The notes below the pieces were generated by a model, which was not told the DNA's origin, made no database searches, and saw only the letters and a program-made list of their open reading frames with translations. Positions 30,440 to 38,436 of a DNA stretch of 57,719 nucleotides are shown one piece after another; positions within the stretch are counted from its first letter, which is position 1; each line of letters begins with the position of its first letter. This DNA comes from a virus. The position numbers and the translations under genes were made by a program. Location: IMG/VR virus record IMGVR_UViG_3300029309_000042, positions 1-57,719 of that record; one strand, written 5' to 3'.

Positions 30440-31480
30440 CTAAATCAACTTATCAGAGGGCAAGTTAATAAAGTCATAAACTGGTTTGACTGCTTTAGTA
30501 TAACTATTACCACCACAAGCTTGTTCAATAAAGTTATTTGTCATCGCTGTGGGCTTCGGTAGCTCGTACTTACCCATTCTGTCAGGTAACAACCCATTAC
30601 GGATTGTAGTATTATCGCAACCATTACAAGCACCGAAGTTCCGTTGTCCGTGGTACAGTTTCACTCTAGCTGAGTAAAACGCATCATTGTTCCACAGTTC
30701 ATCCATGCCATTGTAGTCGTGTATATTACCACACTTATAGATGCCAGTCCAGTCATTGCAACATAGTGCTACATTACCGTCCCAACGAACACTTAGTTCA
30801 CGGAAAGGTTTTGCACATCGTTTGTCTTGTTGTTTGTAGTTTAATGGGAAAGCAGATCCAGCATGGTTGCTGACCTGAGCATGTGTACCACTCGTTGCTA
30901 TTGTTAAATCAGCACCGACTACAATTAATTTTTCTTTTGGTTTTCTTCTTTTATGAGGATTACCCTCTGGGTTTTGTGGATACTCTACAACTTTATGAGG
31001 TCCATTGTAATTAGCTTTTATTTTATCAACAATACGGATACGTTCATAATTATCTAAAAACAAAATGTTAAGTCCTGCATCCATAAGATCGTTAACTTTA
31101 TTACTTACATTACCGAGTAAACCACCCCCATTACTTGTCATCATAATAGAGGCTTTTGGAAAATACTGCCTAGTTGTTTGTATGAATACACAATACTCAG
31201 GGTGCATAGTCGGCTCACCGTGCATGGCAAACTCAAAGCGTGGATTCCAACTACTGTTTTTTATGTTCGTTAAAACCCTCAGTAGAGTATTACGTGTCAT
31301 AAATTTATACTCTTTAGAGTTTTTGCCATGCGTCCAACTTGGACCATCAGCACCATTATCTCTTATTTGTTGTATGCCACAAAAAGAACAAGCGAGGTTA
31401 CAACCCTCAGTTAATTCAATTTGTACTGCGTTCGGGGCATCCTGCTTTAAACGCTCGTTGCCATTGCACTCTAACGTCAT
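30440..31480 (-). CDS. Radical SAM enzyme with SPASM/twitch-like C-terminus
   Basis: 346 residues. C27-x3-C31-x2-C34 (CNLACSFC) is the iron-sulfur cluster motif. Additional Cys in KRCAKPFRELSVRWDGNVALCCND and in NFGACNGCDN suggest an auxiliary cluster, as in SPASM/twitch enzymes. It overlaps the upstream glycosyltransferase-like gene by 65 bp. In known T-hypermodification clusters radical SAM enzymes rearrange or methylate the side chain; here that is inferred from context. Confidence 0.85.
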   Translation of the reverse strand: MTLECNGNERLKQDAPNAVQIELTEGCNLACSFCGIQQIRDNGADGPSWTHGKNSKEYKFMTRNTLLRVLTNIKNSSWNPRFEFAMHGEPTMHPEYCVFIQTTRQYFPKASIMMTSNGGGLLGNVSNKVNDLMDAGLNILFLDNYERIRIVDKIKANYNGPHKVVEYPQNPEGNPHKRRKPKEKLIVVGADLTIATSGTHAQVSNHAGSAFPLNYKQQDKRCAKPFRELSVRWDGNVALCCNDWTGIYKCGNIHDYNGMDELWNNDAFYSARVKLYHGQRNFGACNGCDNTTIRNGLLPDRMGKYELPKPTAMTNNFIEQACGGNSYTKAVKPVYDFINLPSDKLI

Positions 31481-32210
31481 ATCTTTTTTTCATTCCTTCC
31501 CAACCAGTTTTAGTTTCTTTTTCAACGACTTTAACAAACTCTGGAAACTTGGTGGCTAATTCATAACTAGCTTTTTCTTGTAACTCAGGTGTTCTGTAAT
31601 TACTACAACCTCCCTTTTGTCCGCTACCACCACGCTGATCCCATGTCCAGTCTACTATTACTGCATTTGGTTTACCTCTAGCAAATAAAGATAGAGTCAT
31701 GTAATAGTCTTCCATAAGTTCTACATCATTGTATCTAATATTTAATTTACCAATGTCAAGTGGTCGTAAACCATGCACTGCATTGATACGCATACCATGT
31801 TTGAGGGTATGGGGATAATGTTTATCATTCATTTGGCGAGGGCTAACACCGACATGCCAATACTCATTTAATAAATGTTCCATACGTTGAAACAAATACT
31901 GCATATCATCTTCAGTTGTTTTACGCAAACTTGGTCCGTGATTGCTAATACGTTTACCAAATATTAAATCATCATCTAACATAATAATTTTATCTTGTCC
32001 ATGTTCAATGGCATGATCCATTATAAATTCACGCACATTGTTTATGCCACTTACGTCGCCTCTTGACAACACATTTCTTCCATAATTTAAATGATACTTT
32101 ACTTCACTTTCAGGGCAAACTAAACAAGCCCTTTGTCTAGCCCACTCACCAATACTTCTCCAAGTTGTTTGTGTCGCAGTACGACCTCTTGTTGGTATAT
32201 ATATTTTCAT
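31416..32210 (-). CDS. Glycosyltransferase, TET-associated (TAGT)-like
   Basis: 264 residues. It begins IYIPTRGRTATQTTW, and KIIMLDDDLIFGKR holds a DxD-type metal motif. Later DVELMEDYYMTLSLFARG fits the acceptor-site helix of GT-A-like phage enzymes. The combination resembles TET-associated glycosyltransferases that sugar-modify hydroxymethyl bases in DNA. It is adjacent to an aGPT-pyrophosphorylase-like gene with a 1-bp gap. Confidence 0.75.
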   Translation of the reverse strand: MKIYIPTRGRTATQTTWRSIGEWARQRACLVCPESEVKYHLNYGRNVLSRGDVSGINNVREFIMDHAIEHGQDKIIMLDDDLIFGKRISNHGPSLRKTTEDDMQYLFQRMEHLLNEYWHVGVSPRQMNDKHYPHTLKHGMRINAVHGLRPLDIGKLNIRYNDVELMEDYYMTLSLFARGKPNAVIVDWTWDQRGGSGQKGGCSNYRTPELQEKASYELATKFPEFVKVVEKETKTGWEGMKKRYDVRVQWQRAFKAGCPERSTN

Positions 32211-32211
32211 T

Positions 32212-33114
32212 TTAGTCTCCGTTTACTGGTCCCTTTGGTATGCTTTGCATAACTTCTTTAAATTTACTTCTTGGTTTACCTTGACCAAGCCTTACTCTTT
32301 CGTATTTATCCCACTCACATAAACTATGTTCAATACAACGCATGTCTACATCATCATGATCGATTATATCCCAATCGACATACTTATGTTTTTCAGCTAA
32401 TATATTTTGCATGAACCTATTAGCTCGTTCTTGTGAGTGCATCTTTTTGAGGGGGTAACCATGTATCCTATTTATACCCCTCATTGCTCCTGGTCCTGCG
32501 TTCGCCCAACTAAAACGGTCTGTCGCCTTGTCCAGTACAGATGTGTAGTTGAGGTCGGAAACGACTTCGTAAGACATAAAGCCCCCTCCTCCCCACCCTT
32601 TATAGGCAGACAACGCATTGTGTACGGCTTGTAACGACTGAGTCTCGGACGCAAGTTTTCCAAGCGAGACTTGACTCTGGTAAATCGGTACAAGGAACTC
32701 ATATACAACAACCTCCGCTTTTGGTTTTTTAATACCTTGATTAGTTATTATATACGCTCCAGTGAATGTTTTTAAACCATGTTTAATTCTATTTGAAATT
32801 AAATTTACAGTATGCTCAGGATCCCACTCTAATGCGTCAGCATGTACCCAACCATGTACTTCAGCGAACTCCATAGTGCCTACCATTCTAAACAAGCAAC
32901 AGTTGAATATTATTTCACCAAAGGGGCGATTGTTGTGTGGGTCAGTCCATGCTTTTCGCATATAGACTGTGGTACGGTCGTTTTCCCTAAATGGGTTTGT
33001 AAATTTATATTCACGCAAAATAGGGTCTTCAGTCCATGGTGGACTGTCGCCCCTGACTCTAGCTAAATAAATGGCATGACGTTCATTTATCCAGTTGTAA
33101 AAATTTTCTATCAT
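32212..33114 (-). CDS. alpha-Glutamyl/putrescinyl-thymine pyrophosphorylase-like (aGPT-Pplase)
   Basis: 300 residues. The signature ARVRGDSPPWTEDPILREYKFTNPFRENDRTT (about 18-49) is that of the aGPT-Pplase family, which displaces pyrophosphate from activated 5-hydroxymethyl-dU in DNA by an amino acid or amine. A later conserved part is FMSYEVVSDLNYT and PGAMRGINRIHG. The length is normal. Start: ATG 33114 with AAGGAGG. No hmU DNA kinase, which would supply the pyrophosphate-bearing base, is visible nearby. Confidence 0.85.
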   Translation of the reverse strand: MIENFYNWINERHAIYLARVRGDSPPWTEDPILREYKFTNPFRENDRTTVYMRKAWTDPHNNRPFGEIIFNCCLFRMVGTMEFAEVHGWVHADALEWDPEHTVNLISNRIKHGLKTFTGAYIITNQGIKKPKAEVVVYEFLVPIYQSQVSLGKLASETQSLQAVHNALSAYKGWGGGGFMSYEVVSDLNYTSVLDKATDRFSWANAGPGAMRGINRIHGYPLKKMHSQERANRFMQNILAEKHKYVDWDIIDHDDVDMRCIEHSLCEWDKYERVRLGQGKPRSKFKEVMQSIPKGPVNGD

Positions 33115-33238
33115 TTGTCCTCCTTATTACTTTTCTTGCTAAAACTCTATAACCTTTTTTCTTATATTTTTTTGCATCTTTTTCAACATAAGTTTCTTTA
33201 ATTTTAACACCGTCTTTAGATATATAGAACTTTCTCAC
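33083..33238 (-). CDS. 51-residue basic protein (GTG start)
   Basis: Starts at GTG 33238 in a GTGA overlap with the upstream zinc-ribbon stop and ends at 33083, running 32 bp into the aGPT gene. It encodes MRKFYISKDGVKIKETYVEK followed by a Lys/Arg-rich half (KKYKKKGYRVLARKVIRR). A DNA-binding helper of the modification cluster is possible. Confidence 0.5.
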   Translation of the reverse strand: MRKFYISKDGVKIKETYVEKDAKKYKKKGYRVLARKVIRRTNDRKFLQLDK

Positions 33239-33417
33239 TTTGTGTTTATTCCCACTAAATGTTTAAAGTTAGTGACTACAACGTAATTAGATTTGTGCAT
33301 TGGTACAACAGTGTGAACAACTTGCTTTGCCTCTGCATCACCACAAGCTAAGCAAGTAGTGTATCCTAACTCTACTCGCTTAGTTGTAATAGTTTCGCTA
33401 CACTTCCTGCAGAGCAT
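33235..33417 (-). CDS. 60-residue zinc-ribbon protein
   Basis: From ATG 33417: MLCRKCSETITTKRVELGYT, then CLACGDAEA. The two CxxC pairs form a zinc ribbon; a basic tail NYVVVTNFKHLVGINTK follows. A longer form from 33510 would overlap the previous gene by over 100 bp. Possibly a DksA-like or RNA-polymerase-binding protein. Confidence 0.6.
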   Translation of the reverse strand: MLCRKCSETITTKRVELGYTTCLACGDAEAKQVVHTVVPMHKSNYVVVTNFKHLVGINTK

Positions 33418-33781
33418 GGGTGTAATTCCAAATAGCTTGTGATAAAATTCTAAGTGCAGAACCTCTACCAAACTTTTCGGACGCATCTTGCTGAGCACCA
33501 TGTAAACCAAACACTCTTACCAAAGCATCAGCTATTGAAGAAGACATAACACCTTGTACATCTTTAATAACCTCACCCTCCTCATCGTATATTGTGTACT
33601 TAGGATTGCTTGTATCTGATTTATAGGTGCGAGCATAGTTCATGACAAACTCCTCGGGTAAACCTAAATCAGTAAATGCAGTGGGCTTAAATATAGTGTG
33701 AGCATCACCCATAACTTCCCAATAGTCTTTTTCATTACTATTTTTTATTGCTTCAAATAATATTTCTTTACTATCTGACAT
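33398..33781 (-). CDS. Hypothetical protein in the modification cluster
   Basis: 127 residues: KEILFEAIKNSNEKDYWEVMGDAHTIFKPTAFTDLGLPEEF, then a beta strand, then a helical half with FGLHGAQQDASEKFGRGSALRILSQAIW. Good AAGGAAAGG site. Downstream of a strong hairpin at 33831-33859. No family recognised. Confidence 0.6.
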   Translation of the reverse strand: MSDSKEILFEAIKNSNEKDYWEVMGDAHTIFKPTAFTDLGLPEEFVMNYARTYKSDTSNPKYTIYDEEGEVIKDVQGVMSSSIADALVRVFGLHGAQQDASEKFGRGSALRILSQAIWNYTHALQEV

Positions 33782-33830
33782 AACCTTTCCTTTCTATAAA
33801 AGTTTATTTAATTAATAATAACAAGGGATT

Positions 33831-33859
33831 GGTAGAACACAATATGTTTGTGCTCTACC
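33831..33859. other. 12-bp hairpin between DUF932 gene and the modification cluster
   Basis: GGTAGAGCACAA / TTGTGTTCTACC on the minus strand (33848-33859 with 33831-33842), loop 5, one G-U pair. There is no T run after it, so it is more likely an mRNA stability or processing element than a terminator. Confidence 0.5.
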
Positions 33860-33866
33860 AGATGAA

Positions 33867-34895
33867 TTAAGCTTTAGCATATTCCAAAGCTTTAGTGAGT
33901 GCTTTACGCTTGGTCACTGCGGAGTTACCAAACCAAGCAGATACTAGTCTGTTGTCTTGGGAGCTAGACTTTTTCTGGTGGTCCATAACATATGTTAAAC
34001 CATTCAGTGCTCCCCACCAAGTACCCTTAGCAGACTGCAAATTTGCTCCTGGACTAAGATCAATTGCTTGGCGAACTAACTCTGAAGTATTGGTAAACTG
34101 CTCATGGAGAGGGGGTTGCTCAAGACTGTCTGCCTTTGCCCTATCAATAAGAAGTTTTGGTTGCAACATCTCAGCGATGTAGTTATCAATTTGGTCTTGC
34201 TTAGCTCGCTTACTAGCAAGGAACTCAGACTGCTCTTGGAACTGTTTCATTTGTTCGCCAGAGATACCCAACGCTTGTTCGGCTGACTGCATAATTTCTT
34301 CGTCAAACATTTGTAAATGTAAAACTCTGAACTTACCAGTCATACCTTCTTGGTTGAGGGCTAAGGTTATCGTATTGTTACAAACAACCCTGATAGGTGT
34401 GAACATAATTGTCATGGCAGAACCTACTTTGTGACTGTTAGCCATAAGTAAGTAGCCTTCTATTTCATCACCTCCTGCTAATTTAAAACCTTTTTTAATT
34501 TTAGCAAGACCCCACACACGTTCACCGTCTGATAAACTTCCTGCAGTATCCATTTCCATGTGTCCTGCATCAGTAAACTTTTTGAAAAACGACATTGTTT
34601 CTTGGTTTTGAAAAGGCACAAAAGCCTCACCACAATGTGACAACACTCTGTTGTCTGTGTCACGAACAATAGCATAATGTTTGTCCGCTTTTAACATACT
34701 AGCTTCACCACGAGGGTCGTTTAAATCCCAAGTATTTGGTTTGTCTGCATAGTACAATGGACGTTTTGATACTGTCCAGTCAAGCTGAGCGGCGACTAAC
34801 ATTTCATCTGGTGTTAAGTTACCGTCAACTTTATTACCTAAGCCATGCCAAGGAACTTTCCCTGCATAAGCCATCGTTTCAACCATGTGTGCCAT
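33867..34895 (-). CDS. DUF932 phage/plasmid-like protein
   Basis: 342 residues. The opening MAHMVETMAYAGKVPWHGLGNKVDGNLTPDEMLVAAQLDWTV, and a following RPLYY, are diagnostic for the DUF932 (TIGR03299) family, including the IRVVCNNTITLAL segment. These are found in phages and plasmids, often near recombination or replication genes. Biochemical role unknown; length is normal. Confidence 0.85.
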   Translation of the reverse strand: MAHMVETMAYAGKVPWHGLGNKVDGNLTPDEMLVAAQLDWTVSKRPLYYADKPNTWDLNDPRGEASMLKADKHYAIVRDTDNRVLSHCGEAFVPFQNQETMSFFKKFTDAGHMEMDTAGSLSDGERVWGLAKIKKGFKLAGGDEIEGYLLMANSHKVGSAMTIMFTPIRVVCNNTITLALNQEGMTGKFRVLHLQMFDEEIMQSAEQALGISGEQMKQFQEQSEFLASKRAKQDQIDNYIAEMLQPKLLIDRAKADSLEQPPLHEQFTNTSELVRQAIDLSPGANLQSAKGTWWGALNGLTYVMDHQKKSSSQDNRLVSAWFGNSAVTKRKALTKALEYAKA

Positions 34896-34912
34896 AATAT
34901 ACCTCCTTTACA

Positions 34913-35224
34913 CTACATTGTTTCATTTACGTTTAGTTCAACACTAGGGAGTGCCTCATACTCCTTAAAACTAATGTCTAACCATAGTTGGTGACCTTCA
35001 TGTGTTGCAAAGCTACAACGCATCTCCACATCATTGTGTGGCATTGCCATTGTAACTGGATAACGTATAAGGTCGTTTGCATCCTCACCCTCTAAGCCTA
35101 CTTCACCTAAAGTGTTTGGAAGTTTGTCAAGAGCTTTTGGTTTAAGCGTTCTGTTAGAATTACGCCTAATAGCCCTATTGTTGAGTTTAATTAACAACTC
35201 TTTATTTACATATAACTGCGACAT
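34913..35224 (-). CDS. Hypothetical early protein
   Basis: 103 residues: KELLIKLNNRAIRRNSNRTLKPKALDKLPNTLG (basic) and a beta-rich acidic second half (RYPVTMAMPHNDVEMRCSFATHEGHQLWLDISF). It is first in its transcript, behind the promoter-like region 35259-35295 and a leader with GCATAACTTAA. Function unknown. Confidence 0.6.
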   Translation of the reverse strand: MSQLYVNKELLIKLNNRAIRRNSNRTLKPKALDKLPNTLGEVGLEGEDANDLIRYPVTMAMPHNDVEMRCSFATHEGHQLWLDISFKEYEALPSVELNVNETM

Positions 35225-35258
35225 TACAAACCTTTCTGTTTTTAGTTAAGTTATGCTT

Positions 35259-35295
35259 ATATAATATAGTGGGATTAGTTGGTGTAAATCGTCAA
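35259..35295 (-). promoter_or_regulatory. Probable promoter in the gap before the DUF932 unit
   Basis: TTTACA (35288-35283), and further TTGACG (35295-35290), precede an AT-rich -10 region (TATATTATATAA). The exact -10 is ambiguous. The leader contains CATAACTTAA, partly matching the leader at 20812 and 19277. Confidence 0.45.
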
Positions 35296-35312
35296 CTACT
35301 CTTTTTGAGCAT

Positions 35313-36830
35313 TTAGTTAGGTATTGAGTATCCTTGGGAATACATCGGTTGTATTAAGTGTAGATTTTTTATAGCTCTAGTTAAGCCAACATAAAAGACA
35401 CGAGCTTCATCATAGTGTGCATTCTCAAACTTTCGCCACATAGAGTATGAACGCTTCATAGTATCTGTTAACATTAGAACATTTGTGGCTTGAGCTCCTT
35501 TGGCTGAATGAATGGTAGAGATACGGATACGAGGAACTGTTGTTAATGATTCACCTTTACGAAGACATGCTTTAATATATCGTCGGTCAGACTCAGGTAT
35601 CTTACCAAGTCCCTCATCCCATGGAAGACTGTGTAATAATCCATGGAAGTCTTGCAAATCTTGTAGACTATAGAGCTCTCCATCTACTCCTTTGGGTAAA
35701 GTCTTATGTCCATACTCTACTTGTTTTCCAAGTATCATTTGCTTATAGACTGTTTTAACTTGTTCCATCCTTAGCCTATCCCCTGACCGAAGTTTTTCCC
35801 ACAACCTAACTGCTTCTAAAACTCTTGAGTCAATCGAACTACTACCATTGTAGATATACAAATGCCCTCGCCTTCTTACTTCTTCCTCAAGTTGTTTTGC
35901 CCCACGAGTGGTTCTGCTCAGTAATAACCAATCCCCTTCAGATATATTTACCATCTCAGAGTGGCGATACCAGTTTACTGTACCTTCCTCAGCTCTTGGC
36001 AAAAATTGTTTCTTACGTCTGCCAACAACAGTGCTGATAACACTTTGACTTAATCTATGGTGTAAAGAAGGTATCCTAAAACTTTGATTTAAAACAGTAA
36101 CTTCTCCTTCTAACCCAATAAAGTAATCTACATCAGCTCCTGCATATCTAAATATTGCTTGATCATCATCTCCTGCCACATATATTTCTTTAGTGTTTTG
36201 TTGTAACTGATGCACCATCTCCCATTGTAAAGGTGATAAGTCTTGTGCTTCATCAATAAATACTGCTTCTAGTTTTGGAGATAACTTTCTTTTACAAAAA
36301 TATTCAAGCATATCAGTATAATCATATAACTCATATGTTTGTTTCCAATGCTCTAAACCTCTGTTTACATAATCAACCCTAGCCCAATCAGTACGCAGTG
36401 GAACAGTTGAGGCATTGTACACAGACCGTAGAGGTTGTTGTAAAATCCTTGACATATTTATAATCTCTAAAAACTTATCACCATATCCATAATCTTTAAA
36501 TGGGCTATCAGCTACATCTGACTGACCATAAAAATTACCTATTTTTAACCAATCCGATATTTCTTTATATTTAGTTTGTGTCATAATCTGTGAATGACTA
36601 ATACCAATCTGCATAAATGCTAGGCTATGAAGTGTTCTAAAAAACGGTAAGTCTTTTTTTACTAACTTAAATTTATCACATGCTCTTTCTATAGCTTCAG
36701 TCGCCGCTCTTCTTGTAAAAGCAAAGTAACCAATTTTGTCTGGTGGTACACCTGATGATATATATTGTTCTACTAATGATAATAGTTTAGTTGTTTTTCC
36801 AGTTCCAGGAGGTCCAACAACTATCTTCAT
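35313..36830 (-). CDS. SF1 DNA helicase (UvrD/PcrA-like)
   Basis: 505 residues. Motif I GPPGTGKTTKLL (6-17), motif Ia GYFAFTRRAATEA, motif II VFIDEAQDLSPLQ, motif III VAGDDDQAIFRYAGAD, motif IV VLNQSFRIP, motif V ISTIHSAKGAQATNVL, motif VI VFYVGLTRA. All helicase motifs are present in order. It is shorter than UvrD (about 720), as usual in phages. Overlaps the primase gene by TAATG. It probably serves as the replicative or recombination helicase, since no DnaB-like helicase was found. Confidence 0.9.
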   Translation of the reverse strand: MKIVVGPPGTGKTTKLLSLVEQYISSGVPPDKIGYFAFTRRAATEAIERACDKFKLVKKDLPFFRTLHSLAFMQIGISHSQIMTQTKYKEISDWLKIGNFYGQSDVADSPFKDYGYGDKFLEIINMSRILQQPLRSVYNASTVPLRTDWARVDYVNRGLEHWKQTYELYDYTDMLEYFCKRKLSPKLEAVFIDEAQDLSPLQWEMVHQLQQNTKEIYVAGDDDQAIFRYAGADVDYFIGLEGEVTVLNQSFRIPSLHHRLSQSVISTVVGRRKKQFLPRAEEGTVNWYRHSEMVNISEGDWLLLSRTTRGAKQLEEEVRRRGHLYIYNGSSSIDSRVLEAVRLWEKLRSGDRLRMEQVKTVYKQMILGKQVEYGHKTLPKGVDGELYSLQDLQDFHGLLHSLPWDEGLGKIPESDRRYIKACLRKGESLTTVPRIRISTIHSAKGAQATNVLMLTDTMKRSYSMWRKFENAHYDEARVFYVGLTRAIKNLHLIQPMYSQGYSIPN

Positions 36831-38347
36831 TATATTACATCTTTTGGTTTAGGTATATCTGGTAACTTCATAGGTTCATTATCAGTTTCAAAGTACCCTT
36901 GAGGTAATGACCACACATGTATTCCTTTGCCTTTCACTCGCCAAAACATCTTATCCGCTTCTAAGTTCTGTAATCGCAAAGTAATCTTTGATGAGGAGTA
37001 ATGATTGAAGTCGTTTACTGATAAATGCTTTTTTATATCCTTGACTTGAAAATAAACTAATCCATCCATCCATACTGCGACTCCTTGTAATATATCATCA
37101 CGTTCAACACCCCTTGCTCTTTCGCTACAAAAAGAGTGCAATAAATCTTCAAACTCGCCTTTTATTGTAGCATCAGGTGGTACTTCCACAATAGTTAAAC
37201 TGTCCAATAATAATTGTATTCTTGTCTGCCAAGCATTTTGACTCACTGTTCTTGGTAACTTATTTATCTGTGATACACAATCTTTTTGAAACCTAGTTTG
37301 TGAAACTAAACCATCTGTGCTTAATTCTAACCTTTGTCCATCCACATTAAGTATCCATATGGGTGGGTCACCATCTATTTTTGTAAGTGCTGACATACTA
37401 TTTTGTACACCGTTTGGTCCAACACCATGTTTTCTTGTGACACATACTTCTTTATTACAATACGGTTTGATAGGTTGGTCTTCACATTTATAAAAGTAAT
37501 CTTTCCGTTGCAACTGTTTGATTACTGCTCCAACTTCAGCATGTGAAAGTGATGGTTTTAAGTAATCAAGGTTATACTTTTGTATCAAAGCTTCCCAGTT
37601 ATCAGCATCAAACATTCTTGCATAAACACCTAAATTAAATAAAGCATTATTCCTTGAACCCTCACCAAAGCCCATACTACATAAATGTTGAAGGCATGGT
37701 GGTCCATCGGGTAAGTAACTGTCTTGACTAGCATTTATCTTATAATCAGAAAACTGTTGCTTAGTGATTTTATATTTACTGGCTTTTGCAACAAAATCCT
37801 GAGGCGAGAGTATCTCTAATGTTTTTAAATCATACACCGACCTTGTACTCATTTTACCTTTAAAGTAAGGCATGTTCAAACCGTTTCCAGTATCGCCCCT
37901 TTCTACTAATATTTCAGCTTGTTTGGGAAACACTTCACCTTCTGCTTGACCCAAGCCTGATGCTATCTCTGCAAGTTTATTTTTTATTGTTGAAGCTTTT
38001 ATTGGTTCTTTAAAAAAGAAATATATATGTGCTCCACCTGATTTACTTCTTGCTACCCAACCAACTATTCTTTCTTTGCGTAATCTCTCTACTAAGTTTT
38101 TGTGGTCAACTTGATAGTTGTCAACATCTATTGCTCCCCACATACAAGTGTTATCATCCATGATGGGTATAACACCAAGACCTTGTTTGCCCTTTAAGTG
38201 ATCAATCCAATGTTGTGTCTCTAACGGCTTTTTAATAATTTTATAGACACCAGTTTTTTTCCCTACCCCATTATCATCTAGATCGACAACTCCGTAGGCT
38301 CTTTTATTGCCTTCAAATAAATTTAAAAACTGTTCTGCTAACTCCAT
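36830..38347 (-). CDS. Archaeo-eukaryotic primase (TOTE-associated type)
   Basis: 505 residues from ATG 38347 (AAGGAG upstream). CMWGAIDVDNYQV holds the DxD catalytic motif of AEP primases; RSKSGGAHIYFFF is the sxH-type nucleotide-binding motif; VFPKQAEI the third region. The rest contains a helical and PriCT-like segment and a C-terminal winged-helix-like part. This is an unusual primase choice for a phage, which normally has a DnaG/TOPRIM type. An inverted repeat (38363-38400) lies in its leader. Confidence 0.85.
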   Translation of the reverse strand: MELAEQFLNLFEGNKRAYGVVDLDDNGVGKKTGVYKIIKKPLETQHWIDHLKGKQGLGVIPIMDDNTCMWGAIDVDNYQVDHKNLVERLRKERIVGWVARSKSGGAHIYFFFKEPIKASTIKNKLAEIASGLGQAEGEVFPKQAEILVERGDTGNGLNMPYFKGKMSTRSVYDLKTLEILSPQDFVAKASKYKITKQQFSDYKINASQDSYLPDGPPCLQHLCSMGFGEGSRNNALFNLGVYARMFDADNWEALIQKYNLDYLKPSLSHAEVGAVIKQLQRKDYFYKCEDQPIKPYCNKEVCVTRKHGVGPNGVQNSMSALTKIDGDPPIWILNVDGQRLELSTDGLVSQTRFQKDCVSQINKLPRTVSQNAWQTRIQLLLDSLTIVEVPPDATIKGEFEDLLHSFCSERARGVERDDILQGVAVWMDGLVYFQVKDIKKHLSVNDFNHYSSSKITLRLQNLEADKMFWRVKGKGIHVWSLPQGYFETDNEPMKLPDIPKPKDVI

Positions 38348-38362
38348 AACTTCTCCTTTATG

Positions 38363-38400
38363 AAGCCCTAGCAAATGCAAACAAGGAGGTGCTAGGGCTT
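38363..38400. promoter_or_regulatory. 11-bp inverted repeat with anti-Shine-Dalgarno loop
   Basis: AAGCCCTAGCA (38363-38373) and TGCTAGGGCTT (38390-38400) form a perfect stem in the leader of the primase gene. The 16-base loop on the minus strand contains CCTCCTT, complementary to the AAGGAG site that lies just downstream. No T run follows. It could regulate primase translation or stop part of the SSB transcripts. Confidence 0.55.
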
Positions 38401-38436
38401 CTACCTAATAATAAACAACAAAATTACTAGGTAATC

